Positions 43,688 through 53,900 of a stretch of DNA of 64,000 nt are shown here, one piece after another. This stretch comes from Paenibacillus sp. FSL K6-3182 (GTDB taxonomy: Bacteria > Bacillota > Bacilli > Paenibacillales > Paenibacillaceae), in the NCBI RefSeq assembly GCF_037976325.1, contig NZ_CP150265.1:1443501-1507500 (forward strand), in the 5' to 3' direction. How positions within the stretch are numbered: position 1 is the first letter of the stretch; each line of letters opens with the position of its first letter. The position numbers and the translations under genes are program-made. Below the pieces are notes generated by a model. It ran no database searches. It had not been told where the DNA came from and saw only the letters and a program-made list of their open reading frames with translations.

Positions 43688-43837
43688 TCACTCTCCACTT
43701 TCTTAAAGCCTCATTGCCCACATGGTACTACGACTTACTCGAAAAATCAAACAAAAAATCTGTTAACCTAAAAAAAAGTGTGATAGGATGTTTTTAAACT
43801 TTTTATTGCTACGAGAAAAGGAGAGTGGGGATGAGAG

Positions 43838-45610
43838 ATGCGCTGGATTAGTAGCTCATTAAAGCGTAAGTTATCCTTTTTGCTGCTGCTATCGGTTCTC
43901 ATTCCGCTGCTCGCGCTGGGCTTATTTGCCTACAACATGGCAGCGACAGCTACGGAAGAGAAGGCAAAGCAATCGGGCAAGAGCCTATTGCGTCAGACGG
44001 GTACGAATCTCGAATTTATCGTTCAAGATATCGAGAATATGTCATTATTTTTGATTGGGCAAAAGGATGTACAGCAATATTTGAGCAGTACAGGAGAAAA
44101 TGCGGTTAAACAAACGCAAATGATTGAGTTTCTATCTAATCTGGTGTTCTCCAAATCGTATATTTCGGACATCACGATTTATCCGCAAAGCCAGTCCCAT
44201 CCCGTTTCAAATACAACGATTTTTGAGACGGAATTATCCGAGCTGACTGGAGAAGATATTGAGCATTATCAATCTAGTGCAAAATGGTGGACAAGCCGTT
44301 ACGAGACGGATACAGCAGCCGGGGTGAAGCAGGTGATCTCACTCGTCAGGCCGATACGAAGTCTGAACAGCTTCAAACAAATTGGAACGTTGGTCATAAG
44401 CCTTAACGAAGAAGCTGTTTCCAAGCTGATGAATCAGGCGGGCATTTCAGCGGGGGGCTACGTCGTTCTGTCCAATGAGAAGGGACAAATCTTGTCCGGC
44501 AGTGATCAAAGCAGGTCAATGATGACAATGGAAGCTCTGCTGCCAGGCTTGACGATAAGAGGGAATTCGGGAACGCTCAACTACGGCCATGGTGAAAGTA
44601 AACAGACCATACTCTATGATACGGTTGCTGATGTAGGCTGGCGGCTGACGGGCGTCATGCCCTTCACGGAATACAAAGCTCAAAATAATTACGTCCTGCA
44701 GCTGATGGCGATTGTCATTATTTTTTCGATGCTGCTCGTGGCCGTACTCGTTCTATACTTCGTTCAACGAGTGACCAATCCGCTTATTATGCTGACGCAG
44801 TTTCTAAAGCACTCGAACCCGGAAGAGCCGATGCAAACGTATCCGGTGGAAACGATGGATGAGGTAGGACAGCTCGTGCGAAGCTACAATAAGCTAAGCG
44901 AGCGAATTGAAGGTTTGACGGAGCAGGTAAAGCTGGAGGAATCATCAAAAAAAGAAGCGGATATGCATGCGCTGCAAGCGCAAATCAATCCTCATTTCTT
45001 GTACAATACTCTATCCTCTATCCACTGGATGGCGCTCATGAATCAAGATGAGAAGACGGCCGATATGGTAGGCAGCTTAAGTGATTTTATGCGATTCAGC
45101 TTAAACAATGGCGAGGAGTTTTGCTCGGTTGAGCAGGAGGTGGCGCATGCCGGCCATTATGCCAATATTCAGTCGATCCGCTTCCCGGACAAGTTTGAGT
45201 TTATCGTTCAGGTCGATCAGGAGCTAATGGACTTAACGATGCTGAAGCTTCTGCTGCAGCCTTTAATTGAGAATGCACTTATTCATGGTATTCAGAAGAA
45301 AGCTGAAGCTGGTTTGATCAAAGTCACCGCACATATGCAAGGATTGTTTATGTCCTTTGCTGTAGAAGATACAGGCGTTGGCATCGACTCGGTTAAGCTG
45401 GCTGCTATATATAAAGAGCTCCACGGACCGGATGATCGCAAAAAAGAACGTGATCGCCTAGAACGCGGCAGCTATGGACTTCGCAACGTTCATAAGCGGC
45501 TGCAGCTGCATTACGGAGCAGAAGCAGGCTTGCGCATTGAAAGCTTGGACGGAATAGGGACACGCGTGTCCTTCTCGATCCCGATGTTACACGAAGGAGG
45601 CAAAGCCTAA
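43838..45610 (+). CDS. YesM-type sensor histidine kinase
   Basis: The 590-residue protein has two membrane segments (about 12-33 and 287-309) flanking an extracellular sensor region, a HAMP linker, a His_kinase domain with the phosphorylated His in QINPHFLYNTLSSI, and a HATPase with ENALIHGI and YGLRNVHKRLQ. This is the YesM type that pairs with AraC-type response regulators and controls sugar transport. ATG 43838 is used; GGAG is about 14 bases upstream, a long spacing, and a nearer ATG at 43831 is out of frame. It overlaps the regulator gene by TAATG. Confidence 0.92.
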   Translation: MRWISSSLKRKLSFLLLLSVLIPLLALGLFAYNMAATATEEKAKQSGKSLLRQTGTNLEFIVQDIENMSLFLIGQKDVQQYLSSTGENAVKQTQMIEFLSNLVFSKSYISDITIYPQSQSHPVSNTTIFETELSELTGEDIEHYQSSAKWWTSRYETDTAAGVKQVISLVRPIRSLNSFKQIGTLVISLNEEAVSKLMNQAGISAGGYVVLSNEKGQILSGSDQSRSMMTMEALLPGLTIRGNSGTLNYGHGESKQTILYDTVADVGWRLTGVMPFTEYKAQNNYVLQLMAIVIIFSMLLVAVLVLYFVQRVTNPLIMLTQFLKHSNPEEPMQTYPVETMDEVGQLVRSYNKLSERIEGLTEQVKLEESSKKEADMHALQAQINPHFLYNTLSSIHWMALMNQDEKTADMVGSLSDFMRFSLNNGEEFCSVEQEVAHAGHYANIQSIRFPDKFEFIVQVDQELMDLTMLKLLLQPLIENALIHGIQKKAEAGLIKVTAHMQGLFMSFAVEDTGVGIDSVKLAAIYKELHGPDDRKKERDRLERGSYGLRNVHKRLQLHYGAEAGLRIESLDGIGTRVSFSIPMLHEGGKA

Positions 45611-47148
45611 TGAAGCTGTTAATCGTAGATGATGAGGTCATTATTCGAACAGGTCTGAGCACCGTTATAAAATGGGCAGAACTTGGCTACGAGCTGCTGC
45701 AGCCGGCAGCATCAGCCGAGGAGGCGCTTGCTCGTCTGGAATTGGAGCAGCCGGAAATTGTATTGACGGATATTCAAATGACGGGACGCAGCGGATTAGA
45801 GCTTGCGGGAGATGTCAGGCGTCTGCTTCCTGATAGTGAGGTCATTATTTTGACAGGCTACGATCAATTTTCCTATGCCCAGCAGGCGATTCGAGAAGGA
45901 GCAGGAGATTATTTGCTCAAAACGAGCCGTCCGGACGAAATCATCCGAGCGGTAAATGGAGCGAAGATGCGAATTCTGCAAAAGTGGGAGGCACTAAAAA
46001 AAGACCAGCTACGCGACAGATTGCTTGAGAGGCTGATTGCTGATACGGAAATTGACAATCACTCCGCAGAGAAAGCGGCGAAGCTTCTGCCGAAGCTGCG
46101 ATTGAACGAAACCTTTTTTTATCAAACGGTAATTGTCTCGGCTGAAGGCTGGGGAAATGAATCGGGACACGGCTATTTATTGCTGTTTGCCGTGCACAAT
46201 ATGATAAGCGAGCTGATAGATGGAGAAGCTCTTTTGCGTAAAGATAGTCTTGTTATTCTCCTTAGGCATGAAAGCATGCGAGCAGATCAATCACAGCTCG
46301 CTAGATTGATGGAGCGGGTAACAAGGAAGCTGAAATGCAAATTGTTCGGAGCAGCAGGCACGGTTGTTTCAGACTGGCAAAAGCTTCAGGATTCGTACAC
46401 GGAGGCTTCTTATGCTTTTTTGTTCAAAGGAATTATAGGCCAAGAAGGACTGCTCGCATACGAGGATATAAAGGGACGCCGAGGCGGACGTACCGTCTGC
46501 TCGCAGGAGGAGGAAGGACAGCTCACAGCGTTATTCCAGAACGGATCGGACGCGCAGCTTTACCAATGGGTTCAAGAGCTCATCGAACTCCAGCTCAAAG
46601 ATGGAGATACGACGCCAGATTCCTTGCAGAAGTTTCTTCAATCCGTCCAAATTTCCGCTCACCGCTGGGTGGAGCGAGTCATTGCCTCTTTTGGGGAATC
46701 AGCTGTCCTCTCCAAAGAGAAATTTGCTAACAGCATTTCCTCCTCCCCAAGCACTGATAACGGAGTTGGATTGCTGTATGAGCAGCTTCACCAATTGATG
46801 ATGCTGTACCGTGAGACGATCGGACAAGAAGGCATACCTTACATTAAGCGTGCGATTGCCTATATTCATGATCATTTGGACAAAGAGCTCACATTGCAGC
46901 AGGTTGCCAAGCATGTTCATTTGAATCCAAACCACTTCAGCGAGGTATTCAAGCGTGAGACGGGTCATACCTACATTGAATTTGTAACTCGCATGAGAGT
47001 GGAGCGCGCCAAGCGGCTTTTGGATGAATCACCGATAAAGGTGAGTGAGGTTGCAAGCCGCGTAGGCTATACGGATATGAAGTATTTTAGCCAATTGTTT
47101 AAACGGTTTACGGGTTTTACACCTTCGGAATACCGGACGAGAAGCTGA
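45610..47148 (+). CDS. YesN-type AraC-family response regulator
   Basis: The 512-residue protein has an N-terminal receiver domain (LIVDDEVIIR, phospho-Asp in IVLTDIQMTG, Lys in YLLKTSRP), a middle region of about 270 residues, and a C-terminal AraC HTH pair (LTLQQVAKHVHLNPNHFSE and FSQLFKRFTGFTPSEYR). It is coupled to the kinase by a one-base overlap and should activate the transporter genes that follow. Confidence 0.92.
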   Translation: MKLLIVDDEVIIRTGLSTVIKWAELGYELLQPAASAEEALARLELEQPEIVLTDIQMTGRSGLELAGDVRRLLPDSEVIILTGYDQFSYAQQAIREGAGDYLLKTSRPDEIIRAVNGAKMRILQKWEALKKDQLRDRLLERLIADTEIDNHSAEKAAKLLPKLRLNETFFYQTVIVSAEGWGNESGHGYLLLFAVHNMISELIDGEALLRKDSLVILLRHESMRADQSQLARLMERVTRKLKCKLFGAAGTVVSDWQKLQDSYTEASYAFLFKGIIGQEGLLAYEDIKGRRGGRTVCSQEEEGQLTALFQNGSDAQLYQWVQELIELQLKDGDTTPDSLQKFLQSVQISAHRWVERVIASFGESAVLSKEKFANSISSSPSTDNGVGLLYEQLHQLMMLYRETIGQEGIPYIKRAIAYIHDHLDKELTLQQVAKHVHLNPNHFSEVFKRETGHTYIEFVTRMRVERAKRLLDESPIKVSEVASRVGYTDMKYFSQLFKRFTGFTPSEYRTRS

Positions 47149-47245
47149 AGTTTATCTACCCTACTCCTGAGTTCTGTCCCCTGCCCATGTCGCCTATGAT
47201 TCCCTATACTCGGAGGTAAGACAAATATCAAGGAGGAAACATGAC

Positions 47246-48574
47246 ATGAAGAAGACACTAACAATTGCAATTATGGTCACTCTAATGATTTCTATCTTGG
47301 CAGCGTGCGGCGGAACAAACAATAACGGCAAAAAAAATGAGGACGGCAGTGAGCCGGCAGCTGAGAAAGTGAAGCTAAGCCTATGGCATAACTTTACCGG
47401 TGACGATCTTAGAGCGCAAACGATGCGTTCGATTATTCAGCAGTTCCAGACCGATCATCCGAACATTACGCTCGATATTCAAGCGATCCCGCCAGACGGT
47501 TACAAGACGCGTCTAAAAACGGTCGCTGCGGCAGATGAAATGCCGGATGTATTCATTTTATCCAATGGCTCTATGACACAGGAATTTTCAGCAGGCAAAC
47601 TTATTCAGCCGGTTAATGAGCTAATTGACAGCCACCAAGAATGGAAAGAAGGTTTCATGCCTAATTCCTTCGATGCTTTCACAGTAGATGGCAATATCTA
47701 TAGCGCTCCGATGGGCTTGTCTCCAACATCGATTCTATACTACAACAAAACGATTCTTGAAGAAAACGGCCTTACTGTTCCAAAAACATGGGATGAGCTG
47801 TTGAATGCAATTAGTGTGCTGAAAGGCAAAAATATTACGCCAATCGCTCTAGGCAATAAAGCGGCTTGGCTCGCACAATCCAGTATTTTCAGCTCATTGG
47901 CTGACCGTGTAACAGGTACGGAGTGGTTCTTGAAAGCAGCAAGCCAAGATGGAGCGGCATTTACGGACCCTGAATTTGTACAGGCATTAACTTACATGCA
48001 GCAGCTAGGTACGGCAGGTGCATTCCAAGACGGATTTAACGCAATCGACAACACGCAAATGGAGCAAATGTTCGCGCAAGGCAAAGCTGCGATGATGATT
48101 GACGGCGGCTGGGCATTGTCGAATCTAGCTTCCAACGCTTCAGAAGATGCACTTAAAGCAATGGGCGCAACGGTTCTTCCATCCATTCCTGGTGGAAAAG
48201 GCGATCCTAATTCTCTATCTGGTGTCGTAGGTGTTGGCATGGGTCTAGGCAAGGATGCGATTGGTCCGAAAAAGGACGCAGCATTTGAACTTATCTATGC
48301 AATGTCAGGACCAGAAGCGCAAAAACGTACGCTTGAGAGCAATCAACTTGTCAGCTACAAAGTAGAGCTGGATAAGAGCAAAGTTTCTCCAATCTTTAGC
48401 GAAGTATATGAGCTTGTGAACAGTGTGAAGATGACGCCGGTGTATGATGGCAAGCTGACTTCTGCAGGAGCTGAAGCCGTGAACAATGGACTACAGGAGC
48501 TGTTGATGGGTGGCAAACCGGAAGACATCGCGAAAAAAATCCAAGAGGCGCAAGCGAAAGCGCTAGGAAAGTAA
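47246..48574 (+). CDS. Carbohydrate ABC transporter substrate-binding lipoprotein
   Basis: The 442-residue protein has a lipobox (MISILAACGG) and the extracellular family 1 binding fold (KLSLWHNFTGDDLRAQTMRS, EMPDVFILSNGS, GKAAMMIDGGWALSNL). AAGGAGG precedes ATG 47246. It is the first gene of a sugar importer with two permeases; no ATPase is encoded nearby, so a shared MsmX-type ATPase is likely. It is probably a target of the YesM/YesN-type system. Confidence 0.92.
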   Translation: MKKTLTIAIMVTLMISILAACGGTNNNGKKNEDGSEPAAEKVKLSLWHNFTGDDLRAQTMRSIIQQFQTDHPNITLDIQAIPPDGYKTRLKTVAAADEMPDVFILSNGSMTQEFSAGKLIQPVNELIDSHQEWKEGFMPNSFDAFTVDGNIYSAPMGLSPTSILYYNKTILEENGLTVPKTWDELLNAISVLKGKNITPIALGNKAAWLAQSSIFSSLADRVTGTEWFLKAASQDGAAFTDPEFVQALTYMQQLGTAGAFQDGFNAIDNTQMEQMFAQGKAAMMIDGGWALSNLASNASEDALKAMGATVLPSIPGGKGDPNSLSGVVGVGMGLGKDAIGPKKDAAFELIYAMSGPEAQKRTLESNQLVSYKVELDKSKVSPIFSEVYELVNSVKMTPVYDGKLTSAGAEAVNNGLQELLMGGKPEDIAKKIQEAQAKALGK

Positions 48575-48607
48575 CATAGCTGCTCGGTAGTTAGGTTATT
48601 GAGTACA

Positions 48608-48712
48608 GGGAATTTCCTGATCGCATGAAGATCGGCAAGCTGAAGTCCTTTACAGCAAGCACAACTGGAAGCTACTAAAAGGATCGCATGCCGAAGCTGT
48701 CAGGAAATCCCC
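48608..48712. repeat. Long inverted repeat after the binding-protein gene
   Basis: GGGAATTTCCTGA (48608-48620) and TCAGGAAATCCCC (48700-48712) pair over 13 positions with one mismatch; inside are shorter complementary pieces such as TCCTTT and AAAGGA. It could fold as one large RNA structure ahead of the tandem hairpins. Confidence 0.5.
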
Positions 48713-48728
48713 GTTCTCTTTACTAGCA

Positions 48729-48871
48729 TTACGAAGCAGGTTTGCTGCGCAAACCTTGGCTTATGCTTACGAAGCAGGTTTGCTGCGCAAACCTTGGCTT
48801 ATGCTTACGAAGTAGGTTTGCTGCGCAAACCTTAGCTTATGCTTACGAAGTAGGTTTGCTGCGCAAACCTT
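48729..48871. repeat. Four tandem 38-bp repeats, each with a perfect hairpin
   Basis: Copies begin at 48729, 48767, 48805 and 48843; the last is partial. Each has AGGTTTGC-TGC-GCAAACCT, a perfect 8-bp inverted repeat, inside a TTACGAAG ... GCTTATGC unit; only a C/T and a G/A difference separate copies. The fourth hairpin ends just before the permease RBS. They lie between two genes of one operon and may stabilise the upstream mRNA or reduce translation of the downstream permease. Confidence 0.85.
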
Positions 48872-48885
48872 TAGGAGGGACGATT

Positions 48886-49758
48886 ATGTCATCATCTTTA
48901 CGCATCAGAGGCTTTATCGCTATCGGACTTCTTCCGGCGCTTGCGCTTTTCATCTTTTTTGTTATCGTACCGATACTATGGTCATCTTATTATGGCTTTT
49001 TTGATTGGAAAGGCATTGGGGAGATGCGGTTTATCGGACTGGACAACTATAAAGAGGTTATTCAAGACCGGTTGTTCTGGCATTCGTTCAAAAACAATCT
49101 GCTCATTGTTGCTGCGTCTGTTTTCGGTCAGGTGCCGATTGCATTGGTCTTGTCCTTAGTACTGCTCAAAAACGGCTGGTTTCAAAAATTCATCCGAGCT
49201 TCCATCTTTATGCCAATGGTTCTTTCTTCCGTTGTAGTCGGTATCATCTGGGGATACATTTATCATCCGCAAATTGGTGTACTGAACTTTTTGCTCGACA
49301 CTTTGGGATTAAGCAGTTGGAAACAGCAGTGGTTGTCTGACCCATCGATATCAATGTATGCCATCATGGTTCCAATCATTTGGCTGAATGTCGGTCCATA
49401 TCTCATTATGTTTATTGCCGCTTTGCAAAATATTCCGAGTGAAATTGATGATGCCGCTCAGATTGACGGCGCAAAAGGCTCTCGCAAGCTTTTCTCGATC
49501 AAGCTTCCGATGATTTGGGATACGATTAAAGTAGCCGTGGTGCTCTGTATATCCGGCAGCCTTAAAGCATTCGATCTTATTTATGTCATGACAGGCGGCG
49601 GACCGGCGAATTCGACGGAGCTGCTCGCATCGTACATGTACAATAATACATTTTCGATCTATCGCTTCGGTTATGGCAGCGCAGTATCCACCATGATCAT
49701 CATCATCAGCTTGGTTCTCGTAGCGGGAAGCCAATATTTAATGAAATCAAAAAAATAA
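48886..49758 (+). CDS. Carbohydrate ABC transporter permease (MalF-like)
   Basis: ATG 48886 follows TTAGGAGGG; the longer frame from 48742 reads through the tandem repeats and is rejected. The 290-residue protein has six predicted membrane helices and the EAA motif (IDDAAQIDGAKGSRKLFSIKLPM). It forms the inner-membrane pore with the next gene product. The tandem hairpins before its RBS suggest lower expression than the binding protein. Confidence 0.9.
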   Translation: MSSSLRIRGFIAIGLLPALALFIFFVIVPILWSSYYGFFDWKGIGEMRFIGLDNYKEVIQDRLFWHSFKNNLLIVAASVFGQVPIALVLSLVLLKNGWFQKFIRASIFMPMVLSSVVVGIIWGYIYHPQIGVLNFLLDTLGLSSWKQQWLSDPSISMYAIMVPIIWLNVGPYLIMFIAALQNIPSEIDDAAQIDGAKGSRKLFSIKLPMIWDTIKVAVVLCISGSLKAFDLIYVMTGGGPANSTELLASYMYNNTFSIYRFGYGSAVSTMIIIISLVLVAGSQYLMKSKK

Positions 49759-49776
49759 TGGAGGGGGACCCACAGT

Positions 49777-50658
49777 ATGACTACGCCATCAATTAGCGCT
49801 TCACACTCAGCCTCCTCCGCAAGTTTAGGAACAGGGCTGCGCAAGCTGAGAGGAAGCTTGCAATCCATTGGTCTTACCGTATACGCCTTAGTCACGCTAT
49901 ATCCACTCATTTGGCTGTTTATTAGCGCTTTTAAAACAAATGAAGAATTTTACTCGCGTCCGTTCGGCCTGCCGGACATTTGGAATTGGAGCAACTTCAC
50001 TCGTGCTTGGGAAGTTGCAGATATGGGCACTGCGTTCATGAACTCGGCCATTGTTACTTTAACAGCGCTTGTCATTACGCTTGTAATGGGTGCATTAAGC
50101 GCGTATGTGATCTCACGCTTTCAGTTTAGAGGCAAGCTGCTCGTAATGGGCATTTTTATGCTCGGCATGCTCATCCCTATTCACAGCACACTCGTTCCGC
50201 TGTTCATATTAATGAACAAGATCGATATTTTGAACACTTATGCGGCATTGATTTTGCCGTATACAGCGTTCGAGATGCCGATTGCCATCTTTGTCTGTGT
50301 GGCTTATATGAATACCTTTCCGAAAGAAATTGAAGAGGCTGCGATGATTGACGGGTCTGGCTACTGGGGAATTTTCCTGCGCATGATGCTTCCATTGTCC
50401 CTTCCGGCTCTAGCGACAGTTGGTATCCTAGCCTTCTTGAGATATTGGAATGATTTCTCCTTCGCGCTCGTCTTTATTAGTGACCCTGGCTTAAAGACGC
50501 TGCCGCTCAGTCTATCCATATTTGCAACAGGTTACTCCACAGACTATAAGCTTACGATGGCAGCGATGGCACTTGCTGTTATTCCAACGATCATTGCTTA
50601 TCTGGCATTTCAGGAGCAGGTCATGAAAGGGATGACAGCTGGAGCAGTTAAAGGTTAG
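49777..50658 (+). CDS. Carbohydrate ABC transporter permease (MalG-like)
   Basis: The 293-residue protein has six membrane helices and the EAA motif (IEEAAMIDGSGYWGIFLRMMLPL). GGAGGGGG precedes ATG 49777. With the preceding permease it forms a MalF/MalG-type pair. It ends the operon at a strong terminator. Confidence 0.9.
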   Translation: MTTPSISASHSASSASLGTGLRKLRGSLQSIGLTVYALVTLYPLIWLFISAFKTNEEFYSRPFGLPDIWNWSNFTRAWEVADMGTAFMNSAIVTLTALVITLVMGALSAYVISRFQFRGKLLVMGIFMLGMLIPIHSTLVPLFILMNKIDILNTYAALILPYTAFEMPIAIFVCVAYMNTFPKEIEEAAMIDGSGYWGIFLRMMLPLSLPALATVGILAFLRYWNDFSFALVFISDPGLKTLPLSLSIFATGYSTDYKLTMAAMALAVIPTIIAYLAFQEQVMKGMTAGAVKG

Positions 50659-50677
50659 CTAGAGGATAGTAAACAAA

Positions 50678-50716
50678 AAAAACGGTATCATCCCGCTGGG
50701 GAGGATACCGTTTTTT
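50678..50716 (+). terminator. Terminator of the sugar transporter operon
   Basis: CGGTATC pairs with GATACCG, with TCCC/GGGA inside, followed by six T residues. Confidence 0.9.
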
Positions 50717-50982
50717 CTGATTCTATCATTAGATTTAGCAGAGGCAGATGATCGTGAATACCTAATGGAGCTTCAAAAAAGTACGGCGCCATTCGTATGA
50801 GTTTATTGCTTATATGGGATAAATAGACTACGAATCGACGCCAAAATGCGCGTGGATACTGTCTTTTTCGACTTTATTTGCGCAAAACTAACTTTAGTTG
50901 GTGTTTTTTTGAAAGCCTAGCATTTATGCTAAAGCCCGTATGCAACTATAACTTATTCATGATTTGGGAGTGAACTATTCGT
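50717..50982. promoter_or_regulatory. Structured leader region of the large SLH protein gene
   Basis: Two features stand out. An inverted repeat GGCG(CC)ATTCGTA at 50785-50797 pairs with TACGAAT(CGA)CGCC at 50829-50842, with TTTAT/ATAAA inside. A second hairpin near 50885-50913 (ACTAAC with GTTGGT) is followed by seven T residues, like a terminator; a third, TAGCA-TTTA-TGCTA, follows. No known riboswitch consensus was recognised. The order suggests possible transcription attenuation before the S-layer-type gene. Confidence 0.4.
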
Positions 50983-53900
50983 ATGGCACAAGGATCAATA
51001 CTAGTTGGGAAAAAGGTAAAAAGTATTCTAATACGAGTTATGTGTTTCGCATTAATTATTTCATTATTTGGGCCTTTGACGAATGCATCACAGGTATTTG
51101 CGGCGCCAGGCTTTAGCGGCGGAACTGGATCTGTTGAGGATCCTTATATCGTTACGACACCTGAGCAGTTAGATAACGTGCGAAATTATTATTCGGTAAA
51201 TTTCAAGCTCGGCAGTAATATCGATTTAACGGATTATCTTTCTGAAGGTGAAGGAGGGTACAATGATGGACAGTTTTGGAAGCCCTTCGGTAACTTTTTC
51301 GGCACCTTCGATGGTGATGGTTATGTGATTAAGGGACTGAGAACGAATAGCAACGAAAATTTTGTCGGTCTCTTCGGACAAGTAGCTGCAGGATCTTTTA
51401 TAAAAAATATAGGGTTAGAAAATGTGGATATCATAGGTGGAATGTTTACTGGTGGTTTAGTGGGCGGTTTAAGGGGCTCTTCATCAACAGTGTCGAACAG
51501 TTATGTTACAGGCGATGTTAAAGGGATGAATTATACAGGCGGTCTAATAGGGTACAAAGAAGAAGCAAAGATCATAAATAGCTATACGATAACCAATGTT
51601 TCAGGCACTTCTCAATTAGGCGGTTTAGTTGGACTTGAATATAAAGGTTCGATTACAAACAGTTTTGCTGCAGGTTATGTCGCAACTGCCTATCTTAGCG
51701 GGGGGCTAGTGGGCGGTACTTATGGAGGTGCTGACGCTAGCGTAGACGTAGATAGCTTCTATGATAGAGAGATTTCAAAACAATATGATAATTCAGGAAA
51801 AGGAATGCCTAAGTTAACGGCTGAGATGAAAACAGAATCCACTTTTACGAATTGGGACTTTGACTCAGAGTGGTTTATAAAAGAGGGGAACTATCCTCAA
51901 CTGCAAGTTTTCTTGGCAGAAACTCCTACAGCGGATGTAGAAGAAGGAGCTGTTGAATGGAAGACAGAAGTGGAGCTTAGCAGTGGGACAATAGGCGCAT
52001 CCATTTATTATACGACGAACGGCGATGTGCCGACGCTTAGCAGTACACGCTACAGCTCGCCTATCGTGGTGACAAATGATATGACGATTAAAGCAATTGC
52101 AGCTAAAGGAATGACCTATAATGAAGTTATGATTCAGAGCTATACGATATTAGGGGGAGCAGAAGCACCAACAACGGGGAAATTATCACCAGGAACAAAT
52201 GTTGACACTACGCGTTTGGATGGTGTTACCGATGAAGTGGAGCTCAAACTAAATAATGGGCTTTATGTGGCGATTGCAGCGGGCACTGCTTTTATTGACA
52301 ACCTAAGCGTACAAGTTGGGGATGTGTTATCGCTTCGTACAAAAGCAACATCGGATAAAGCGGCATCTTTTGCACAAGTATTAACGGTAGGTCTTGCGGA
52401 CATTAAGCCAAGAAGCACGGTGTCCACGCTGACCTCGACAATAGGAACAGTAAGTACTGGCACAACAGCAAATGAAAAGATAACAAACATTCCATATGGA
52501 ACAACGTTAGCCGATTTTAAGGAAGCAATTACACCAGCAGCCGCTGCGACGTTTGAAGTCTATGAGGCGAATGGAATAAACCAAGCAAACTCTTTAGCGA
52601 CAGGCAACAAAGTCATCGTTACAGCGCAAGATAGAACAACGAAGACCACGTACACCATAACAGTGCAAGAAGGAGCACCAACAGGGATTTTATCACCTGG
52701 AACAATCGCAGCAACGACACGTTTGAATGGCGTAACAGATAAGATGGAGTACAAAATCAATAAAGGGAATTACGTTGCGGTTGCAACGGGTACAACTTCA
52801 GTTGATAACATAAGCGTGCAAGCGGGAGACACAATCTCCGTTCGTACAGCAGCAACATCAGAAAACCTTGCATCTGTTGTACAAGTGTTGACGGTAAGTC
52901 TAGCGGACATTAAGCCAAATAGTACGGTGTCCACGTTGACCTCGACAATGGGAGATGTAAGCACTGACGGAACAGCAGATGAAACGATAACGAATATTCC
53001 ATACGGAACAACGTTAGATGAGTTTATTGATGCGATCACTCCAGCAGTGCATGCCACGTTTGTTGTCTATGAGGCGGACGGAATAAAAGAAGCTGACACA
53101 TTGGTAACGGGCAACAAGGTTATTGTTACAGCGCAGGATACAACGACGAAGACCACATACATCGTAACGATGCAAGCAGCGCCGCCAGCAGGGCATTTGT
53201 CACCAGGAACAAACGTTGGAACAACGCGTTTGAATGGGGTTACAGATAAGATGGAGTACAAATACAATAGCGGAAATGATATTGATTTTGTAACGGCAAC
53301 TAATTTTGTAGCGATTGCAACGGGTCAGACCTCTGTAGATAACATTAATGTACAAGCAGGAGACACAATCTCCGTTCGTACAGCTGCAACACCAGAAAAT
53401 CCTGCATCTGCTATACAAGTGCTGACGGTTGGATTAGCGGACATTAAGCAAAAAAGCACGGTGTCCACATTGACTTCGACAATAGGAACAGTAAGCACAG
53501 GTGGAACTGAAGATGAAACAATAACGAACATTCCATATGGAACAACGTTAGCCGCATTTAAGGCAGCGATCACGCCAGCAGCTTATGCGACTTTTGAAGT
53601 CTATGAGGCGGACGGCGAGAATGAGGCAGAAACTTTAGAGACAGGCATCAAGGTTGTCGTTACAGCGCAAGATACTACAACGAAGACCACTTATACTGTA
53701 ACTGTGAATGCAGCGCCAGTTGTAGTACCAACACCGACGTCAACAGCGCCAACAGGACCGAGTGTACCGACAGTACCAACACCGACACCGATAGCACCAA
53801 CACCCACGCCTGTTGTCAACAAACCTGTTTACAACGACAAAGTGGATAAAGCATTTGTAGCTGAAATGAAGGCAAAGGCTGAAGCAGCAGCTCCAACAAC

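Noticed and set aside
48729..48871. CRISPR array
   Set aside because: The 38-bp units are directly tandem with no unique spacers, and no cas genes lie nearby.
48742..48885. N-terminal extension of the MalF-like permease
   Set aside because: The frame reads through the tandem repeats and lacks an RBS; ATG 48886 follows TTAGGAGGG.
50717..50982. c-di-GMP or other known riboswitch in the SLH gene leader
   Set aside because: None of the conserved riboswitch core sequences I know was visible; only generic hairpins are present.
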